Source: Phenylobacterium sp.
Lineage (GTDB): Bacteria > Pseudomonadota > Alphaproteobacteria > Caulobacterales > Caulobacteraceae
NCBI RefSeq assembly: GCF_019636135.1
Contig: NZ_JAHBYD010000008.1
Coordinates: 1-64,000 of the forward strand
Length of the DNA stretch: 64,000 nucleotides
Direction of reading: 5' to 3'
The notes beneath the pieces are model-generated. The model saw only the letters and a program-made list of their open reading frames with translations, was not told where the DNA came from and made no database searches. Shown piece after piece: positions 14,089-23,751 of the stretch. The position numbers were made by a program, and so were the translations under genes. Within the stretch, counting starts at the first letter, position 1, and every line of letters starts with the position of its first letter.

Positions 14089-15672
14089 CTACGCCTTCGC
14101 CGAGATCGCGCTCAGCTCCTCCAGGTCGAGGTCGCGCTCCAGTTCCCGCAGGGTCTCGTCGTCGATCTCGCCGGCGCGGTGCAGCCGGATCAGTTCGCTG
14201 CGGCCGGTGGCGACCGCCGCCAGCACCACGTCGAAATGCGCGTGGAGCGCGGGCTGGTAGTGCTCGGCGCGCTCCGCATAGTTGACGATCGAGGTGGCGC
14301 GGCGCTCGTAGCGTTCCAGCAGCATTGGGTGGATCAGTTGGCCGTCGCCGTCGTAGGCGATGCGGCGGATCGTCACCAGTTGCGCCTGGGCCATGGCGGC
14401 CTCGGCCTGGCTCATGGTCAGGCGCGGCCGCTCGGCGTCGCTCTCGCTGAGCCTGGCCCAGCGGATCACGCGGCTGAGCGTCGTGCCCTGGCCCAGCACG
14501 GTGCCGACGATGACGGCGAACGAGGCGACCAGGATGATGTCGCGGCCGGGAAAGGCCTCCGGCACGCTCAGCGCCAGGGCCAGGGTGACCACCCCGCGCA
14601 CGCCGACCCAACTGAGCACCGTCGCGCCGCCGGCCCCCAGGGGCGTGGCGCGCGCCAGGCCCGCGGCGCGGGCGAGCCGCGTCGCCGCCTCGGAGCCGAA
14701 CACCCAGGCGAACCGCGCGAGGATCAGCGCCGCCAGGATCGCGAGCATCGGCCCGCCCAGCGTCTCGATCACCACGACGAAGCCGCCGCCGCGGTCGACG
14801 ACGTCGCGCAGCGAGAGCCCGATCAGCACGAAGACCGCCGCTTCCATGAGGAAGATCAGCACGGTCCAGAACGACGTGCCGCGCATGCGCATGGAGGCCG
14901 AGAGCACCGTGTGCTGGTGCCAACTGGCGATCAGGCCGGTGGTGACGGTGGCGATCACGCCCGAGACGTGGAGGAATTCGCCCAGCAGGTACGAGGTCCA
15001 GCACAAGAGGACGGTGGCCGCGATGATCAGGTACTCGTCGCCCAGCCTGCGCACGAGCTTGACCCAGGCGTAGCCCACGACCGCGCCCACCGCCGCCCCG
15101 CCCAGCGCCAGGACGAAGAAGCTGCCGACCGCGCCCGCGAGGCTGAAGGCGCCGGTCAGGCCGGCGGCGATGGCGAAGCGGAACAGGACCAGGCCGCTCG
15201 CGTCGTTCAGCAGGCTCTCGCCCTCGAGCAGGATCTGCAGGCGCCGCGGCAGGGTCACATGCTCCAGCACGGCCCGCGCCGCGACCGCATCCGGCGGGGC
15301 CACGATGGCGCCGAGCGCCGCGCACGCCGCCCACGGCAGCGTCGGGAACAGCATGTGCGCCACCACCGCCACGACCGCGGCGCTGAAGACCACGGCGCCC
15401 ACGGCCAGGGCGGCGATGCCGCTCACGTGCCGCCGCAACCGGCCGACCGGGATCGACCAGGCGCCGTCCATCAGCAGCGGCGGCAGGAAGATGACCAGCA
15501 CCAGCTCGGGATCGACAGAGATCGCCGGCAGGCCGGGCACGAAGGCCAGCGACGCCCCGCCCACCAGCAGCGCCACCGTGGGCGGCAGCTTCAGCGCGTG
15601 GGCGACATAGTGCAGCGCGATGATCGCCACGACCATCGCGATCGCCAGCTCGAACAGATGCGTCGGATCCAT
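14089..15672 (-). CDS. Na+/H+ antiporter, CPA1 (NhaP) family
   Basis: A 527-residue inner-membrane protein with about 12 hydrophobic segments in the first 400 residues. The CPA1 signatures are VIFLPPLLMDGAW and GESLLNDASGLV, where the N-D pair is in the ion-binding helix. It should exchange cytoplasmic Na+ (or K+) for H+. The C-terminal ~130 residues are a soluble, charged region (repeated Glu/Arg-rich helices, ERDLDLEELSAISAKA end) that probably regulates transport. ATG 15672 is used; GTG 15693, with GGAAGGG upstream, is an alternative. Confidence 0.88.
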   Translation of the reverse strand: MDPTHLFELAIAMVVAIIALHYVAHALKLPPTVALLVGGASLAFVPGLPAISVDPELVLVIFLPPLLMDGAWSIPVGRLRRHVSGIAALAVGAVVFSAAVVAVVAHMLFPTLPWAACAALGAIVAPPDAVAARAVLEHVTLPRRLQILLEGESLLNDASGLVLFRFAIAAGLTGAFSLAGAVGSFFVLALGGAAVGAVVGYAWVKLVRRLGDEYLIIAATVLLCWTSYLLGEFLHVSGVIATVTTGLIASWHQHTVLSASMRMRGTSFWTVLIFLMEAAVFVLIGLSLRDVVDRGGGFVVVIETLGGPMLAILAALILARFAWVFGSEAATRLARAAGLARATPLGAGGATVLSWVGVRGVVTLALALSVPEAFPGRDIILVASFAVIVGTVLGQGTTLSRVIRWARLSESDAERPRLTMSQAEAAMAQAQLVTIRRIAYDGDGQLIHPMLLERYERRATSIVNYAERAEHYQPALHAHFDVVLAAVATGRSELIRLHRAGEIDDETLRELERDLDLEELSAISAKA

Positions 15673-15733
15673 GCGTGCAGACGAGCACGCCACGGCCCTT
15701 CCGCCAACGGCTTGCGTTGCACGGCCCCGCGCG

Positions 15734-16846
15734 TCAGGCCGCCGCGGCCTCGTCGGGCGGGGACAGCGCGTTCTGGAGCGCCTGGAGCAGGTGCTCGGGC
15801 TTCATGGGCTTCTCGACCACGCCGTTCATGCCGGCGGCGAGGTAGCCCTCGGCGTCCTCGGGGTCGGCGTTGGCGGTGAGCGCGATGATCGGGGTGCGGG
15901 CGATCGGGCCGCCCAGGGCGCGGATGGCCCGGGTGGCGGCGACGCCGTCCATGCGCGGCATCTTGATGTCCATGAGGATCAGGTCGAAGCGGCCCGAACG
16001 GGCGGCCTCGACGGCTTCCTCGCCATCCTCGGCGGCCTCGCTGGTGCAGTCGAACATCTCGACCAGCGACTGGGCGACCATGCGGTTGGTGGCGTTGTCG
16101 TCGACCACCAGGATGTGCGCGGCGCGGCCGGCGTCCTCCGTCGGGGTCTCGTCCACGGTCTCGGCGACCGGCGCCAGGCGGATCTCGAAGGCGACGGTGT
16201 CGGAGGCGCCGGCGTTGTGCTCCTTGCGGAGCTCCCCTTGCATGCCGTCCAGGATGCTGCGGGCGAGCATCGCGCCCAGCGCCACCTCCAGCCCGAGGCG
16301 CGCCTCGATGCTCATGATGCGCGCGTCGAGGTCCATGCCGTCCCAGGCGGTGTCGCGCGGGCCGCGCACGCGGCCTTCGAGCCGGATGCCGCCGTTGTCG
16401 TCGGCGTGGGCGCGCAGGGTGGCTTCCACCGCGCCGCGGGCCTGGGCCGCGACCGCCTCGCCGATGAAGCCGTCGAACACCTGCAGCAGGCGTTTGCGGT
16501 CGGCCATCGCCGCCGCGTCCGGATCGCCGTCGTAGGCCACCAGCAGGGTCACGCCGCCCGCCGCCGCGCGCGGCTGCCAGCGGTCCTGCAGCTCGTCCAT
16601 CACCTCGCGCAGGCGCACCGGCTCGAGCTCCAGGGTGACGCCGCGGCTATGCACGCTCTTGAGGTCGAGGCCCGCGCCCATGACGCGGAGCACGGTCTCG
16701 GCGGCTTCGGCCACGCTCGCCACGCACGCTTCGCCGTCGGGCGTCAGGCGCTGGCGCGCGAGCTGCCCGGTGAGCGCCATCACGCCTTCCATCTGCTGAC
16801 GGATCTCGGCCGTGACGCGGTCGGAGAAGAACTCGGGGAGGGACAT
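15734..16846 (-). CDS. Degenerate histidine-kinase-like protein with receiver domain
   Basis: A 370-residue protein. Residues 1-225 follow the layout of a histidine kinase core, but the His box is altered: TAEIRQQMEGV aligns with the usual SHEIRTPLNGV, so Ala13 replaces the phosphoacceptor His. The N box of the ATPase domain is also not recognisable. Residues about 245-360 are a receiver domain: HILVVDDNATNRMV, ILMDIKMPRMDG with the phosphorylated Asp, and VVEKPMKP. There is no transmembrane segment. It probably acts as a receiver coupled to a pseudokinase scaffold rather than as an active kinase. Confidence 0.75.
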   Translation of the reverse strand: MSLPEFFSDRVTAEIRQQMEGVMALTGQLARQRLTPDGEACVASVAEAAETVLRVMGAGLDLKSVHSRGVTLELEPVRLREVMDELQDRWQPRAAAGGVTLLVAYDGDPDAAAMADRKRLLQVFDGFIGEAVAAQARGAVEATLRAHADDNGGIRLEGRVRGPRDTAWDGMDLDARIMSIEARLGLEVALGAMLARSILDGMQGELRKEHNAGASDTVAFEIRLAPVAETVDETPTEDAGRAAHILVVDDNATNRMVAQSLVEMFDCTSEAAEDGEEAVEAARSGRFDLILMDIKMPRMDGVAATRAIRALGGPIARTPIIALTANADPEDAEGYLAAGMNGVVEKPMKPEHLLQALQNALSPPDEAAAA

Positions 16847-16975
16847 GAACCGCCGGTACGAAGGAACTCTGGATACCCATTTTGGGCCTTACGGCTTGCG
16901 TAGAGGTTAAATCCAGGGCGCGGAATGAAGATTCGCATTGGAAGGCGGCGGGCGCCCGGCATGGCGGCCGGACAA

Positions 16976-17007
16976 GGAAAAGGCGGCGGACCTTTCGATC
17001 CGCCGCC
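16976..17007 (-). terminator. Rho-independent terminator of the TonB receptor gene
   Basis: On the minus strand GGCGGCGGA pairs with TCCGCCGCC around an 8-base loop and is followed by TTTTCC. It lies 30 bases past the receptor stop. Confidence 0.7.
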
Positions 17008-17036
17008 GGATGGAGTCGGCGCTCTGGCGAGGCGCC

Positions 17037-19517
17037 TCAGAAGCGGTATTGCAGCTCCACGCCGTAGGTCCGCGGCTGGATCAGGCCGCGGGTGATGGCG
17101 GTGCGCGTCTGGACGATCGACGTCGTGCCCGGGTTCGGGCTGTCGAAGATCGCCGTCGGCGTCGTCGAGCCGTTGGAGGTGAAGCCCTTCTGGTCGAAGG
17201 CGTTCTTCACCGACGCGATGATCGTGAAGCGGTCCTGGCCGTCGACCCACAGCGCGCGGAAGTCGGTGGTGTCGTAGGCCTTCACCTTGTTCGCCGCGCT
17301 CTTGAACGGCTGGTAGTAGGTCTCGTCGGTCCAGGTGTAGGTGGCCGACAGGATCAGCGAGCCGGGGTCGAAGTCGAAGGTGTAGTTGGCGTTGCCCGCG
17401 AACTTGTTCTTCGGCGACTGGTAGATCCGCGAACCCTTCAGCGTCTGGAACACCAGTTGGGTGCCGTTGGACAGCACCGAGCCGCCCGACGGCGTCGCGT
17501 TCGGGTCGAGCGCGCCCGGGTCCGCCGGGTCGTAGAAGCAGCAGCCCTTGGTGATCTCGGTGTGCAGGTAGCCGTAGCTGGCCGACAGGTCGAGGTTGCG
17601 GACCGGCCGCCAGATCGCCTCCAGCTCCAGGCCGTAGGCTTCGGCGTCGACGTTGACGAAGTTGTTGGCCGCCGCCGTGCCGGCCGCGTTGAGCTGCGAC
17701 AGGTTGAGCTGCAGGTCCTTGTAATCGTTGTAGAACGCCGCGGCGTTGATCTGCAGCCGGCGGGCGATGGTCTTCTTCAGGCCCACCTCGAAGGCGTCGA
17801 CCTGTTCCTGCTTCGCCTCGGGCTGCACCGACAGCGTACCCAGCAGGAAGCCGCCCGACTTGTAGCCGCGGCTGTACTTCGCATAGGCCAGGGTGTCCGC
17901 GTCCGGGGTCCAGTCGAGGTTCAGCACGCCGGTGACGGCGTCCCAGCTATTCTTGAGCGAGCGGAAGTTCTGCACGCCCGGCGTCGTCGGGTCGACGTCG
18001 GTGGAGACGTCGAAGGCCGCGGCGCCCGCGGCGATCGCCGGCGACAGGATGATCAGGCGCTGGAACTCGGTCCCGTCCTTCTTGTCCTTGGTGTAGCGCA
18101 GGCCCGCGGTGACCGCGAACTGGTCGTTGAACTCATAGGTGGCCTGGCCGAACACGGCGTAGGCCTTGGAGTTCAGCGTCGCCTGGGTGTCGGCGAAGTT
18201 GCGCAGTGGGTTCGGGTCGGCCAGGGCGCCGGTCAGCGTCAGCGGGGTCGCGAGCTGGACCTGGTTCGGCGCGGCGAGCTGGATGCGCTGACGGTACTCC
18301 TCCTCGTACTGGTAGAGGCCGAGGATCCAGCGCAGCGGCCCGTCGCCGTTCGAGGTCAGGTTGATCTCGTTCGAGTAGTAGCGCTTGTGCTCGTTGAAGT
18401 CGGTGGTGAGCTGCGGGAAGTAGGGGACCGCCATGCCGGGGATGGTGATCGAACCCGAGCGGCTCGTGCCGTCGTAGTCGCCGCCGGTCTGGTAGTTGTA
18501 CTGCTGGAAGCCGCCGATGTACTTCAGCTCGGCGAAGCCCAGGTCGTAGCTGACCGTCGTCGTCAGCAGGTGGTTGCCGCGGAGCTGGCCGTACCCGTCC
18601 GTATCGGTGTTCATCACGTAGGGGTCGGTCACGCCCGGGTTGGCGGTGGCGTAGCCGAACTGCGGGTTGGGCACGAGCGAGCCGATCAGGCCGAACGAAC
18701 GGGTCGTGTCGTAGGGCGTGACCAGGTTGTTCAGGCGGTCGCCGACGCCCAGGGTGTCGTCCCAGCTCGAGCGGTTGTAGCGCACGAAGATCGAGAGCTT
18801 CTCGGTGGGCTCGGCCTCGACCTGGAACTCGAAGTAGGTGCGCTTGATCGTGGCGGCGTCGTTCCCCGTGCCGATGTTCTTGATGAAGCCGTCGCGCTGG
18901 TGGTCCTGGCTGCCGCCGACCTTGAAGCGCAGGTTGTCGGCCACGGGCAGCGACACCACCGCCTCGACGCGGGTGCGGTCGTAGTTGCCGTAGCTGGCGC
19001 GGATCTCGCCGCCGAACTCCTTCGAGGGGCGCTTGGAGATCTGGTTGATCGCGCCGCCGATGGCGTTGCGGCCGTAGAGCGTGCCCTGCGGGCCGCGCAG
19101 GATCTCGGTGCGCTCGATGAACAGCGGCGTCTTGAACAGCTCCGAGGACGAGGCCGAGTAGAAGCCGTCCGAGTAGGACGCCACGCCCGGGTCGTTGCCG
19201 ATGTAGAAGGTGTTGCGCCCGGCGCCGCGCAGGCTGACGCGGTCGGTGCCGGAATAGTTCATGCCCGGCGTGAAGTTCACGAAGTCCTGGATGCCCACGA
19301 TGCCGACGGTGTCGCGGCGCTCGGACGTGAAGGCCGAGACGGCCACCGGCACGTCCTGCAGCGACTGCTCGCGCTTTTCGGCGGTGACCACCAGCTCTTC
19401 CAGCATGGCGCCTTCGCCGGCGGCCTGGGCCAGGGCGGGCTGGGCGATCGCCGAGAGGGCGAAGATCGAGGCGCCGGCGGCCAGGAGCCGCCGCGCGGGT
19501 GCGGTTTTGCGAGACAT
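17037..19517 (-). CDS. TonB-dependent outer-membrane receptor
   Basis: An 826-residue outer-membrane protein. The ATG at 19517 has GGGAGGA upstream. The signal peptide (1-30) ends QPALAQA. A plug domain starts with LEELVVTAEKREQSLQDVPV and includes ILRGPQGTLYGRNAIGGAIN, typical of the CirA/FecA-like group abundant in Caulobacterales and sphingomonads. The rest is a 22-strand barrel ending in the aromatic C-terminal residues YRF needed for Bam insertion. It imports a scarce nutrient using TonB-ExbBD energy. The substrate is unknown; no siderophore or sugar gene lies next to it. The gene is monocistronic, ended by the hairpin at 16976. Confidence 0.92.
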   Translation of the reverse strand: MSRKTAPARRLLAAGASIFALSAIAQPALAQAAGEGAMLEELVVTAEKREQSLQDVPVAVSAFTSERRDTVGIVGIQDFVNFTPGMNYSGTDRVSLRGAGRNTFYIGNDPGVASYSDGFYSASSSELFKTPLFIERTEILRGPQGTLYGRNAIGGAINQISKRPSKEFGGEIRASYGNYDRTRVEAVVSLPVADNLRFKVGGSQDHQRDGFIKNIGTGNDAATIKRTYFEFQVEAEPTEKLSIFVRYNRSSWDDTLGVGDRLNNLVTPYDTTRSFGLIGSLVPNPQFGYATANPGVTDPYVMNTDTDGYGQLRGNHLLTTTVSYDLGFAELKYIGGFQQYNYQTGGDYDGTSRSGSITIPGMAVPYFPQLTTDFNEHKRYYSNEINLTSNGDGPLRWILGLYQYEEEYRQRIQLAAPNQVQLATPLTLTGALADPNPLRNFADTQATLNSKAYAVFGQATYEFNDQFAVTAGLRYTKDKKDGTEFQRLIILSPAIAAGAAAFDVSTDVDPTTPGVQNFRSLKNSWDAVTGVLNLDWTPDADTLAYAKYSRGYKSGGFLLGTLSVQPEAKQEQVDAFEVGLKKTIARRLQINAAAFYNDYKDLQLNLSQLNAAGTAAANNFVNVDAEAYGLELEAIWRPVRNLDLSASYGYLHTEITKGCCFYDPADPGALDPNATPSGGSVLSNGTQLVFQTLKGSRIYQSPKNKFAGNANYTFDFDPGSLILSATYTWTDETYYQPFKSAANKVKAYDTTDFRALWVDGQDRFTIIASVKNAFDQKGFTSNGSTTPTAIFDSPNPGTTSIVQTRTAITRGLIQPRTYGVELQYRF

Positions 19518-19992
19518 GAAGATCCTCCCAAGGCGCGCGCGGGGGGAGCCGCGGGCCCTGTTGTTGGCGAATTGTCGGAACGGGCGCGGGGAGGCGCACC
19601 GGGGCGCGGACCCTCATCGCCCCGCCGTCGGGAGGTCAACTGAAGCCTGATAACTTACGGCGTTTGGGCGAGGCTTTTCCGCGACTGTGGCGAAAAGACC
19701 GCATTTTCGAATACGGCGCGCAGGAATGAACGTGGTTCACCGATCCCTTGGCACACAAGGGTTCGCCGAACCCTGGAATGCAACCCGCACCATACCGGTT
19801 CATGAAACAACGGTTCTTCCCGGACGCGGAGACCGGGCGACGGGCCGCTCGGCCGGCGCGGATCCGGGGCGGCGTCATGTCGACGCCGGGCCAGGCTGCG
19901 CCAGGGATTGCCGGATCCCTGTGGCGCCCGCGACGACGAAGTCGCCTTGGCGTCGCTTCCCACGTCGGGGCGAAAGCGCCATATGGGCGCCG
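19518..19992. other. Divergent intergenic region (TonB receptor / queC)
   Basis: 475 bases without a gene between divergent start codons. It must hold both promoters. Visible structures are an imperfect hairpin around cttttccgc / ggcgaaaag (about 19675-19700), gggttcgccgaaccc (about 19768-19782) and a hairpin ccagggattgccggatccctg near 19900. No known preQ1 riboswitch sequence is recognisable. Clear -35/-10 boxes are not evident. Confidence 0.5.
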
Positions 19993-20703
19993 ATGACCGA
20001 TGGCGCTCTCGTGCTCTTTTCCGGCGGCCAGGATTCCACGGCGTGCCTCGCCTGGGCCCTGTCGCGGCATGAACGCGTCGAAACGCTCGGCTTCGACTAC
20101 GGCCAGCGCCATGCCGTCGAGCTGGAGGCGCGCCGGCGCGTGCGCGAGCGGCTCGTGCGCGAATTCCCGCAATGGGCGGCCCGCCTCGGCGAGGACCACA
20201 CGCTGGACATCCGCAGCTTCGGCGCGATCGGCGAGACGGCCATGACCTCGGAGCGGGCGATCGAGATCACCGGGAAGGGCCTGCCGTCGACCTATGTGCC
20301 CGGCCGCAACCTCGTCTTCCTGACCTATGCCGCCGCCTTCGCCGACCGCCGCCGCCTGAAGGTGCTGGTGGGCGGCATGTGCGAGACCGACTTCTCCGGC
20401 TACCCCGACTGCCGCCGCGCCACCCTCGACGCCATGGAGCAGGCGCTGAACCTGGGCATGGCGCAGGACTTCCGCATCGACACCCCGCTGATGCACCTGA
20501 CCAAGGCGGAGACCTGGGCGCTGGCCAAGCAGCTCGGCGGCGAGCCGCTGGTGGCGATCACCGTCGAGGAGAGCCACACCTGCTACCTCGGCGAGCGCGG
20601 GACCCTGCATCCCTGGGGCCACGGCTGCGGGACCTGCCCGGCCTGCGAGCTGCGCCGCAAGGGCTATGACACCTGGGTCGAGGCCGGGCGGCCAGCCCTA
20701 TGA
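19993..20703 (+). CDS. queC: 7-cyano-7-deazaguanine (preQ0) synthase
   Basis: A 236-residue enzyme that converts 7-carboxy-7-deazaguanine to preQ0 using ATP and ammonia, a step in queuosine tRNA modification. The ATP-pyrophosphatase P-loop is FSGGQDST (about residues 9-16), followed by FDYGQRH. The C-terminal zinc-site cysteines are in HTCYLGERG and [11 protein letters not shown]. The length is typical. It is the first gene of queC-queE-queD; its stop overlaps the queE start (ATGA). Confidence 0.95.
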   Translation: MTDGALVLFSGGQDSTACLAWALSRHERVETLGFDYGQRHAVELEARRRVRERLVREFPQWAARLGEDHTLDIRSFGAIGETAMTSERAIEITGKGLPSTYVPGRNLVFLTYAAAFADRRRLKVLVGGMCETDFSGYPDCRRATLDAMEQALNLGMAQDFRIDTPLMHLTKAETWALAKQLGGEPLVAITVEESHTCYLGERGTLHPWGHGCGTCPACELRRKGYDTWVEAGRPAL

Positions 20704-21332
20704 GCTACGCCGTCAAGGAGATCTTCCTGACCCTCCAGGGCGAGGGCGGGCAGGCGGGCCGGCCGGCCGTCTTCTGCCGCTTCGCCGGCTGCAACCTCTG
20801 GAGCGGGCTGGAGCGCGACCGGGCGAAGGCCGTCTGCACCTTCTGCGACACCGACTTCGTGGGCCTGGACGGCCCGGGCGGCGGCCGCTTCGCCGATGCG
20901 GACGCCCTGGCCGCGGCGGTCGAGGCCGCCTGGACCGGCGGTCCCGGCGACCGCCTCGCCGTGCTCACCGGCGGCGAGCCGCTGCTGCAGGTGGACGACG
21001 TCCTGATCACCGCGCTGCACGCGCGCGGCTTCTCGATCGCGCTGGAGACCAACGGCACGCTCCCCGCGCCGGACGGCGTCGACTGGGTCTGCGTCAGCCC
21101 CAAGGCCGACGCGCCCGTGGTCCAGACCCGCGGCCACGAGCTCAAGCTGGTCTTCCCGCAGGAGAAGGCCCGGCCCGAGCGCTTCGAGCACCTCGATTTC
21201 GAGCGATTCCTGCTGCAGCCGATGGACGGGCCGGACCGCGAGGCCAATACGCGCGCGGCCATCGCCTATTGCCTTGAGCACCCCCGCTGGCGTTTAAGCG
21301 TCCAGACCCACAAATACCTCGGCATCGCCTGA
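20700..21332 (+). CDS. queE: 7-carboxy-7-deazaguanine synthase
   Basis: A 210-residue radical SAM enzyme that makes 7-carboxy-7-deazaguanine from 6-carboxytetrahydropterin. The cluster cysteines are C31, C46 and C49, a CX14CX2C spacing known from the QueE group rather than the classical CX3CX2C. The active-site start [19 protein letters not shown] and LTGGEPLLQ are also typical. The start codon overlaps the queC stop by four bases, so translation is coupled. Confidence 0.94.
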   Translation: MSYAVKEIFLTLQGEGGQAGRPAVFCRFAGCNLWSGLERDRAKAVCTFCDTDFVGLDGPGGGRFADADALAAAVEAAWTGGPGDRLAVLTGGEPLLQVDDVLITALHARGFSIALETNGTLPAPDGVDWVCVSPKADAPVVQTRGHELKLVFPQEKARPERFEHLDFERFLLQPMDGPDREANTRAAIAYCLEHPRWRLSVQTHKYLGIA

Positions 21333-21366
21333 GCTGCTTCCGCTTCAGGCCGCCCCACGTTTTGCG

Positions 21367-21738
21367 ATGACCCAACCGACTTTCGAGATCACCAAGGCCG
21401 CGACCTTCGACGCGGCGCACTACTTCGCCGAGGGGCCCCAGCACCGGCCCTATTCGAACCTGCACGGCCATTCGTTCCGCGTGGAGGCCACCGTCCGCGG
21501 CCAGGCGCGGGAGCCGGTGGGCTGGGTCGCCGACCTCGCCGACCTGGAGTCCGCGCTGAAGGGCGTGGCGGCCGAGCTCGACCACGGCCTGCTCAACGAG
21601 AAGCCCGGCCTGGAGCGGCCGACGCTGGAGCACATCTGCCTCTATTTCGCCGGGCGCCTGACGCCGCAGTTCCCGGGCCTGTCGCGGGTGGTCGTCTCGC
21701 GCCCCACCATCGGCGAGAGCTGCGCGCTCAATCTGTGA
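21367..21738 (+). CDS. queD: 6-carboxy-5,6,7,8-tetrahydropterin synthase
   Basis: A 123-residue enzyme of the PTPS/QueD family that turns 7,8-dihydroneopterin triphosphate into 6-carboxytetrahydropterin, the QueE substrate. Zinc ligands are in FDAAHYF and NLHGHSF. The C-terminal Glu motif RPTIGESC is conserved. It lies 34 bases after queE, and no strong ribosome site is visible, so it is probably read through from the operon. A folE gene for the first step is not in the window. Confidence 0.93.
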   Translation: MTQPTFEITKAATFDAAHYFAEGPQHRPYSNLHGHSFRVEATVRGQAREPVGWVADLADLESALKGVAAELDHGLLNEKPGLERPTLEHICLYFAGRLTPQFPGLSRVVVSRPTIGESCALNL

Positions 21739-21762
21739 GCACCGAGTCCCACCCCCAACGAA

Positions 21763-21887
21763 CGTCATGGCCGGGCCTGTCCCGGCCATCCAGAGACACA
21801 GGTCGTAGAGATTGGGGTGCAGCCGCGCCGCCGCGAGTCTCCGGCCGTCGGCGCTTCTGGATGGCCGGGACAGGCCCGGCCATGACG
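21763..21887. repeat. A-variant palindromic repeat
   Basis: The arms are cgtcatggccgggcctgtcc ... ccatccaga and tctggatggccgggacagg ... ggccatgacg, with a ~45 bp loop. It shares the cgtcat/atgacg ends and the gcc-ggcctgtcc core with the A family but has cca(t)ccaga instead of the cattgggctgtga block. It separates queD from the convergent receiver gene. Confidence 0.7.
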
Positions 21888-21927
21888 TTCATGAGAGAGG
21901 CGGCGTGAGCCGAGGGCCGCCGGAACC

Positions 21928-22431
21928 CTAGCCGAACTTCTGCTGGGCCGGATCGGTCGCGCGGCGGCGCTTGCCCACATAGCCCGGATCGTTGCGCCGG
22001 CGCCGGTCGGGGCCGAAGTAGTCCTCGGTGCGCACGAAGGTGCGTGGATGCTCCACCGCCTGGTGGATGCGCTCGATCACGCCGCGCGCGGTCAGGGGCT
22101 TGGCCAGGAACTCGCTGACGCCGGCGTCGCGCGCCTCGCTCACGCGGGCGAAGGTCGAGTGGCCCGTGATCATGATCACCGGGCAGAGTTGGTTCGGGCT
22201 GTCGGGCGAGTTGCGCAGCAGCCGCACGAAGTCGATCCCGTCCAGCGGCTGCATGGACAGGTCGGTCATGACGATGTCGATGGCGTTGTCCCGCATCGCC
22301 TGCAGGCCCTCGGCGCCGTCGTTGGCCTCGAAGATGTGGATCACCCCGATCGCGCGCAGGATCTCGGCCAGCAGCACGCGCATGTAGTGGTTGTCGTCCA
22401 CCAGCAGGATCCGGAGGAGTTCGTAACGCAC
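21928..22431 (-). CDS. Single-domain response regulator with basic tail
   Basis: A 167-residue CheY-like protein starting at GTG 22431 with GGGGAG upstream. The receiver domain is complete: LLVDDNHYMR, acceptor Asp in IVMTDLSMQPLDG, and the Lys in FLAKPLTARG. The last ~40 residues form a basic tail with YFGPDRRRR and GKRRR, a feature of many alphaproteobacterial orphan receivers. There is no output domain and no kinase next to it, so the partner is unknown. Confidence 0.88.
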   Translation of the reverse strand: MRYELLRILLVDDNHYMRVLLAEILRAIGVIHIFEANDGAEGLQAMRDNAIDIVMTDLSMQPLDGIDFVRLLRNSPDSPNQLCPVIMITGHSTFARVSEARDAGVSEFLAKPLTARGVIERIHQAVEHPRTFVRTEDYFGPDRRRRNDPGYVGKRRRATDPAQQKFG

Positions 22432-22596
22432 ACGGCTCCCCTGAGGATACTGGAACTTCGAAAACGGCGCTCAGTGAACGAAGACAGTGGATAAGGCGCG
22501 CCGAGCGAACCCGTCAATGGAATGGCGTGGTTATCCGAACAGATTTCCGGTGCTGGTTCAGCAGCTTGCCCGGTTGGGTAGTCCGGAGTGCGGAAT

Positions 22597-23709
22597 TCAA
22601 CCGCGCGGCGGCGCGAACGCTGCGCGTCCAAGTTGAGCCCGGTGCCGCAGGAATGCGTCCGCAAGTACGCACGCCGTCATGGCCTCGACGACCGGCACGG
22701 CGCGGATGCCGACGCAGGGGTCGTGGCGACCCTTCGTCCGAAGCTCGATCTCCTCGCCGGCCTCGTCGATGCTGCGGCGCGGGCTGAGGATGGACGATGT
22801 CGGCTTGAAGGCCACGCGCGCGGTCACGGGCTGTCCGGTCGAGATGCCGCCCAGCACGCCGCCGGCCTGGTTGGACAGGAACAGCGGCCCGTCGTTGCCC
22901 ATCCGCATCTCGTCGGCGTTCTCCTCGCCCGAGAGCGCGGCGGCGGCGAAGCCCGCGCCGATCTCGACGCCCTTGGCCGCGTTGATCGACATCAGCGCCG
23001 CCGCCAGCTCGGCGTCCAGCTTGGCGTAGAGCGGCGCGCCCCAGCCGGCCGGCACGCCCGTCGCCTCGACGGCCACGACGGCGCCGGTGGACGAGCCCGC
23101 CTTGCGCACCTTCTCCAGGTGCTCGGTCCAGACGGGCACGATCCCGGGGTCGGGCGCCCAGAATTCGTTGTCTCCGGTGACGCCGAAGTCGATCCGCGCC
23201 GGGTCCACCGCGTGCGGCCCGATCTGCACGACCGCGCCGCGGATCGTGACGCCCTCCAGGATCTTCCGCGCCACCGCGCCCGCCGCGACCCGCGCCGCCG
23301 TCTCCCGCGCCGACTGCCGCCCGCCGCCGCGATAGTCGCGCACGCCGTACTTGGCGAAGTAGGCGTAGTCGGCGTGGCCCGGCCGGAAGGCGCTCGCGAT
23401 CTCGGAGTAGTCGCGGCTGCGCTGGTCGACGTTCTCGATCATCATCGAGATCGGCGTGCCGGTGGTGACCTGGCCGTCCGTCCGCTCGTCGCCGAACACG
23501 CCCGACAGGATGCGCACGGCGTCCGGCTCCTGGCGCTGGGTCACGAACTTGCCCTGGCCCGGGCGGCGGCGGTCCAGCCACGGCTGGATGTCGGCTTCGG
23601 TGAGCTGGACGCCCGGCGGGCAGCCGTCGACCACGCAGCCCAGCGCCGGCCCGTGGCTCTCGCCCCAGGTGGTCACGCGGAAGAGGTGGCCGAAGGTGTT
23701 GTGGCTCAT
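22597..23709 (-). CDS. aroC: Chorismate synthase
   Basis: A 370-residue, full-length enzyme making chorismate from 5-enolpyruvylshikimate 3-phosphate with reduced FMN, the last shikimate-pathway step. Family signatures present are [12 protein letters not shown] near the N-terminus, [12 protein letters not shown] in the middle, and [10 protein letters not shown]. The product feeds the chorismate mutase at 13158-13964. The start MSHNTFG at 23709 is canonical, although the ribosome site is weak. Confidence 0.96.
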   Translation of the reverse strand: MSHNTFGHLFRVTTWGESHGPALGCVVDGCPPGVQLTEADIQPWLDRRRPGQGKFVTQRQEPDAVRILSGVFGDERTDGQVTTGTPISMMIENVDQRSRDYSEIASAFRPGHADYAYFAKYGVRDYRGGGRQSARETAARVAAGAVARKILEGVTIRGAVVQIGPHAVDPARIDFGVTGDNEFWAPDPGIVPVWTEHLEKVRKAGSSTGAVVAVEATGVPAGWGAPLYAKLDAELAAALMSINAAKGVEIGAGFAAAALSGEENADEMRMGNDGPLFLSNQAGGVLGGISTGQPVTARVAFKPTSSILSPRRSIDEAGEEIELRTKGRHDPCVGIRAVPVVEAMTACVLADAFLRHRAQLGRAAFAPPRG

Positions 23710-23751
23710 GGCGCAGGCTTGATAGCCGACCCGCCCGCGCGGGCCAAAGGC

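Noticed and set aside
19600..19992. preQ1 riboswitch before queC
   Set aside because: None of the conserved preQ1 aptamer sequences are recognisable; the hairpins are generic.
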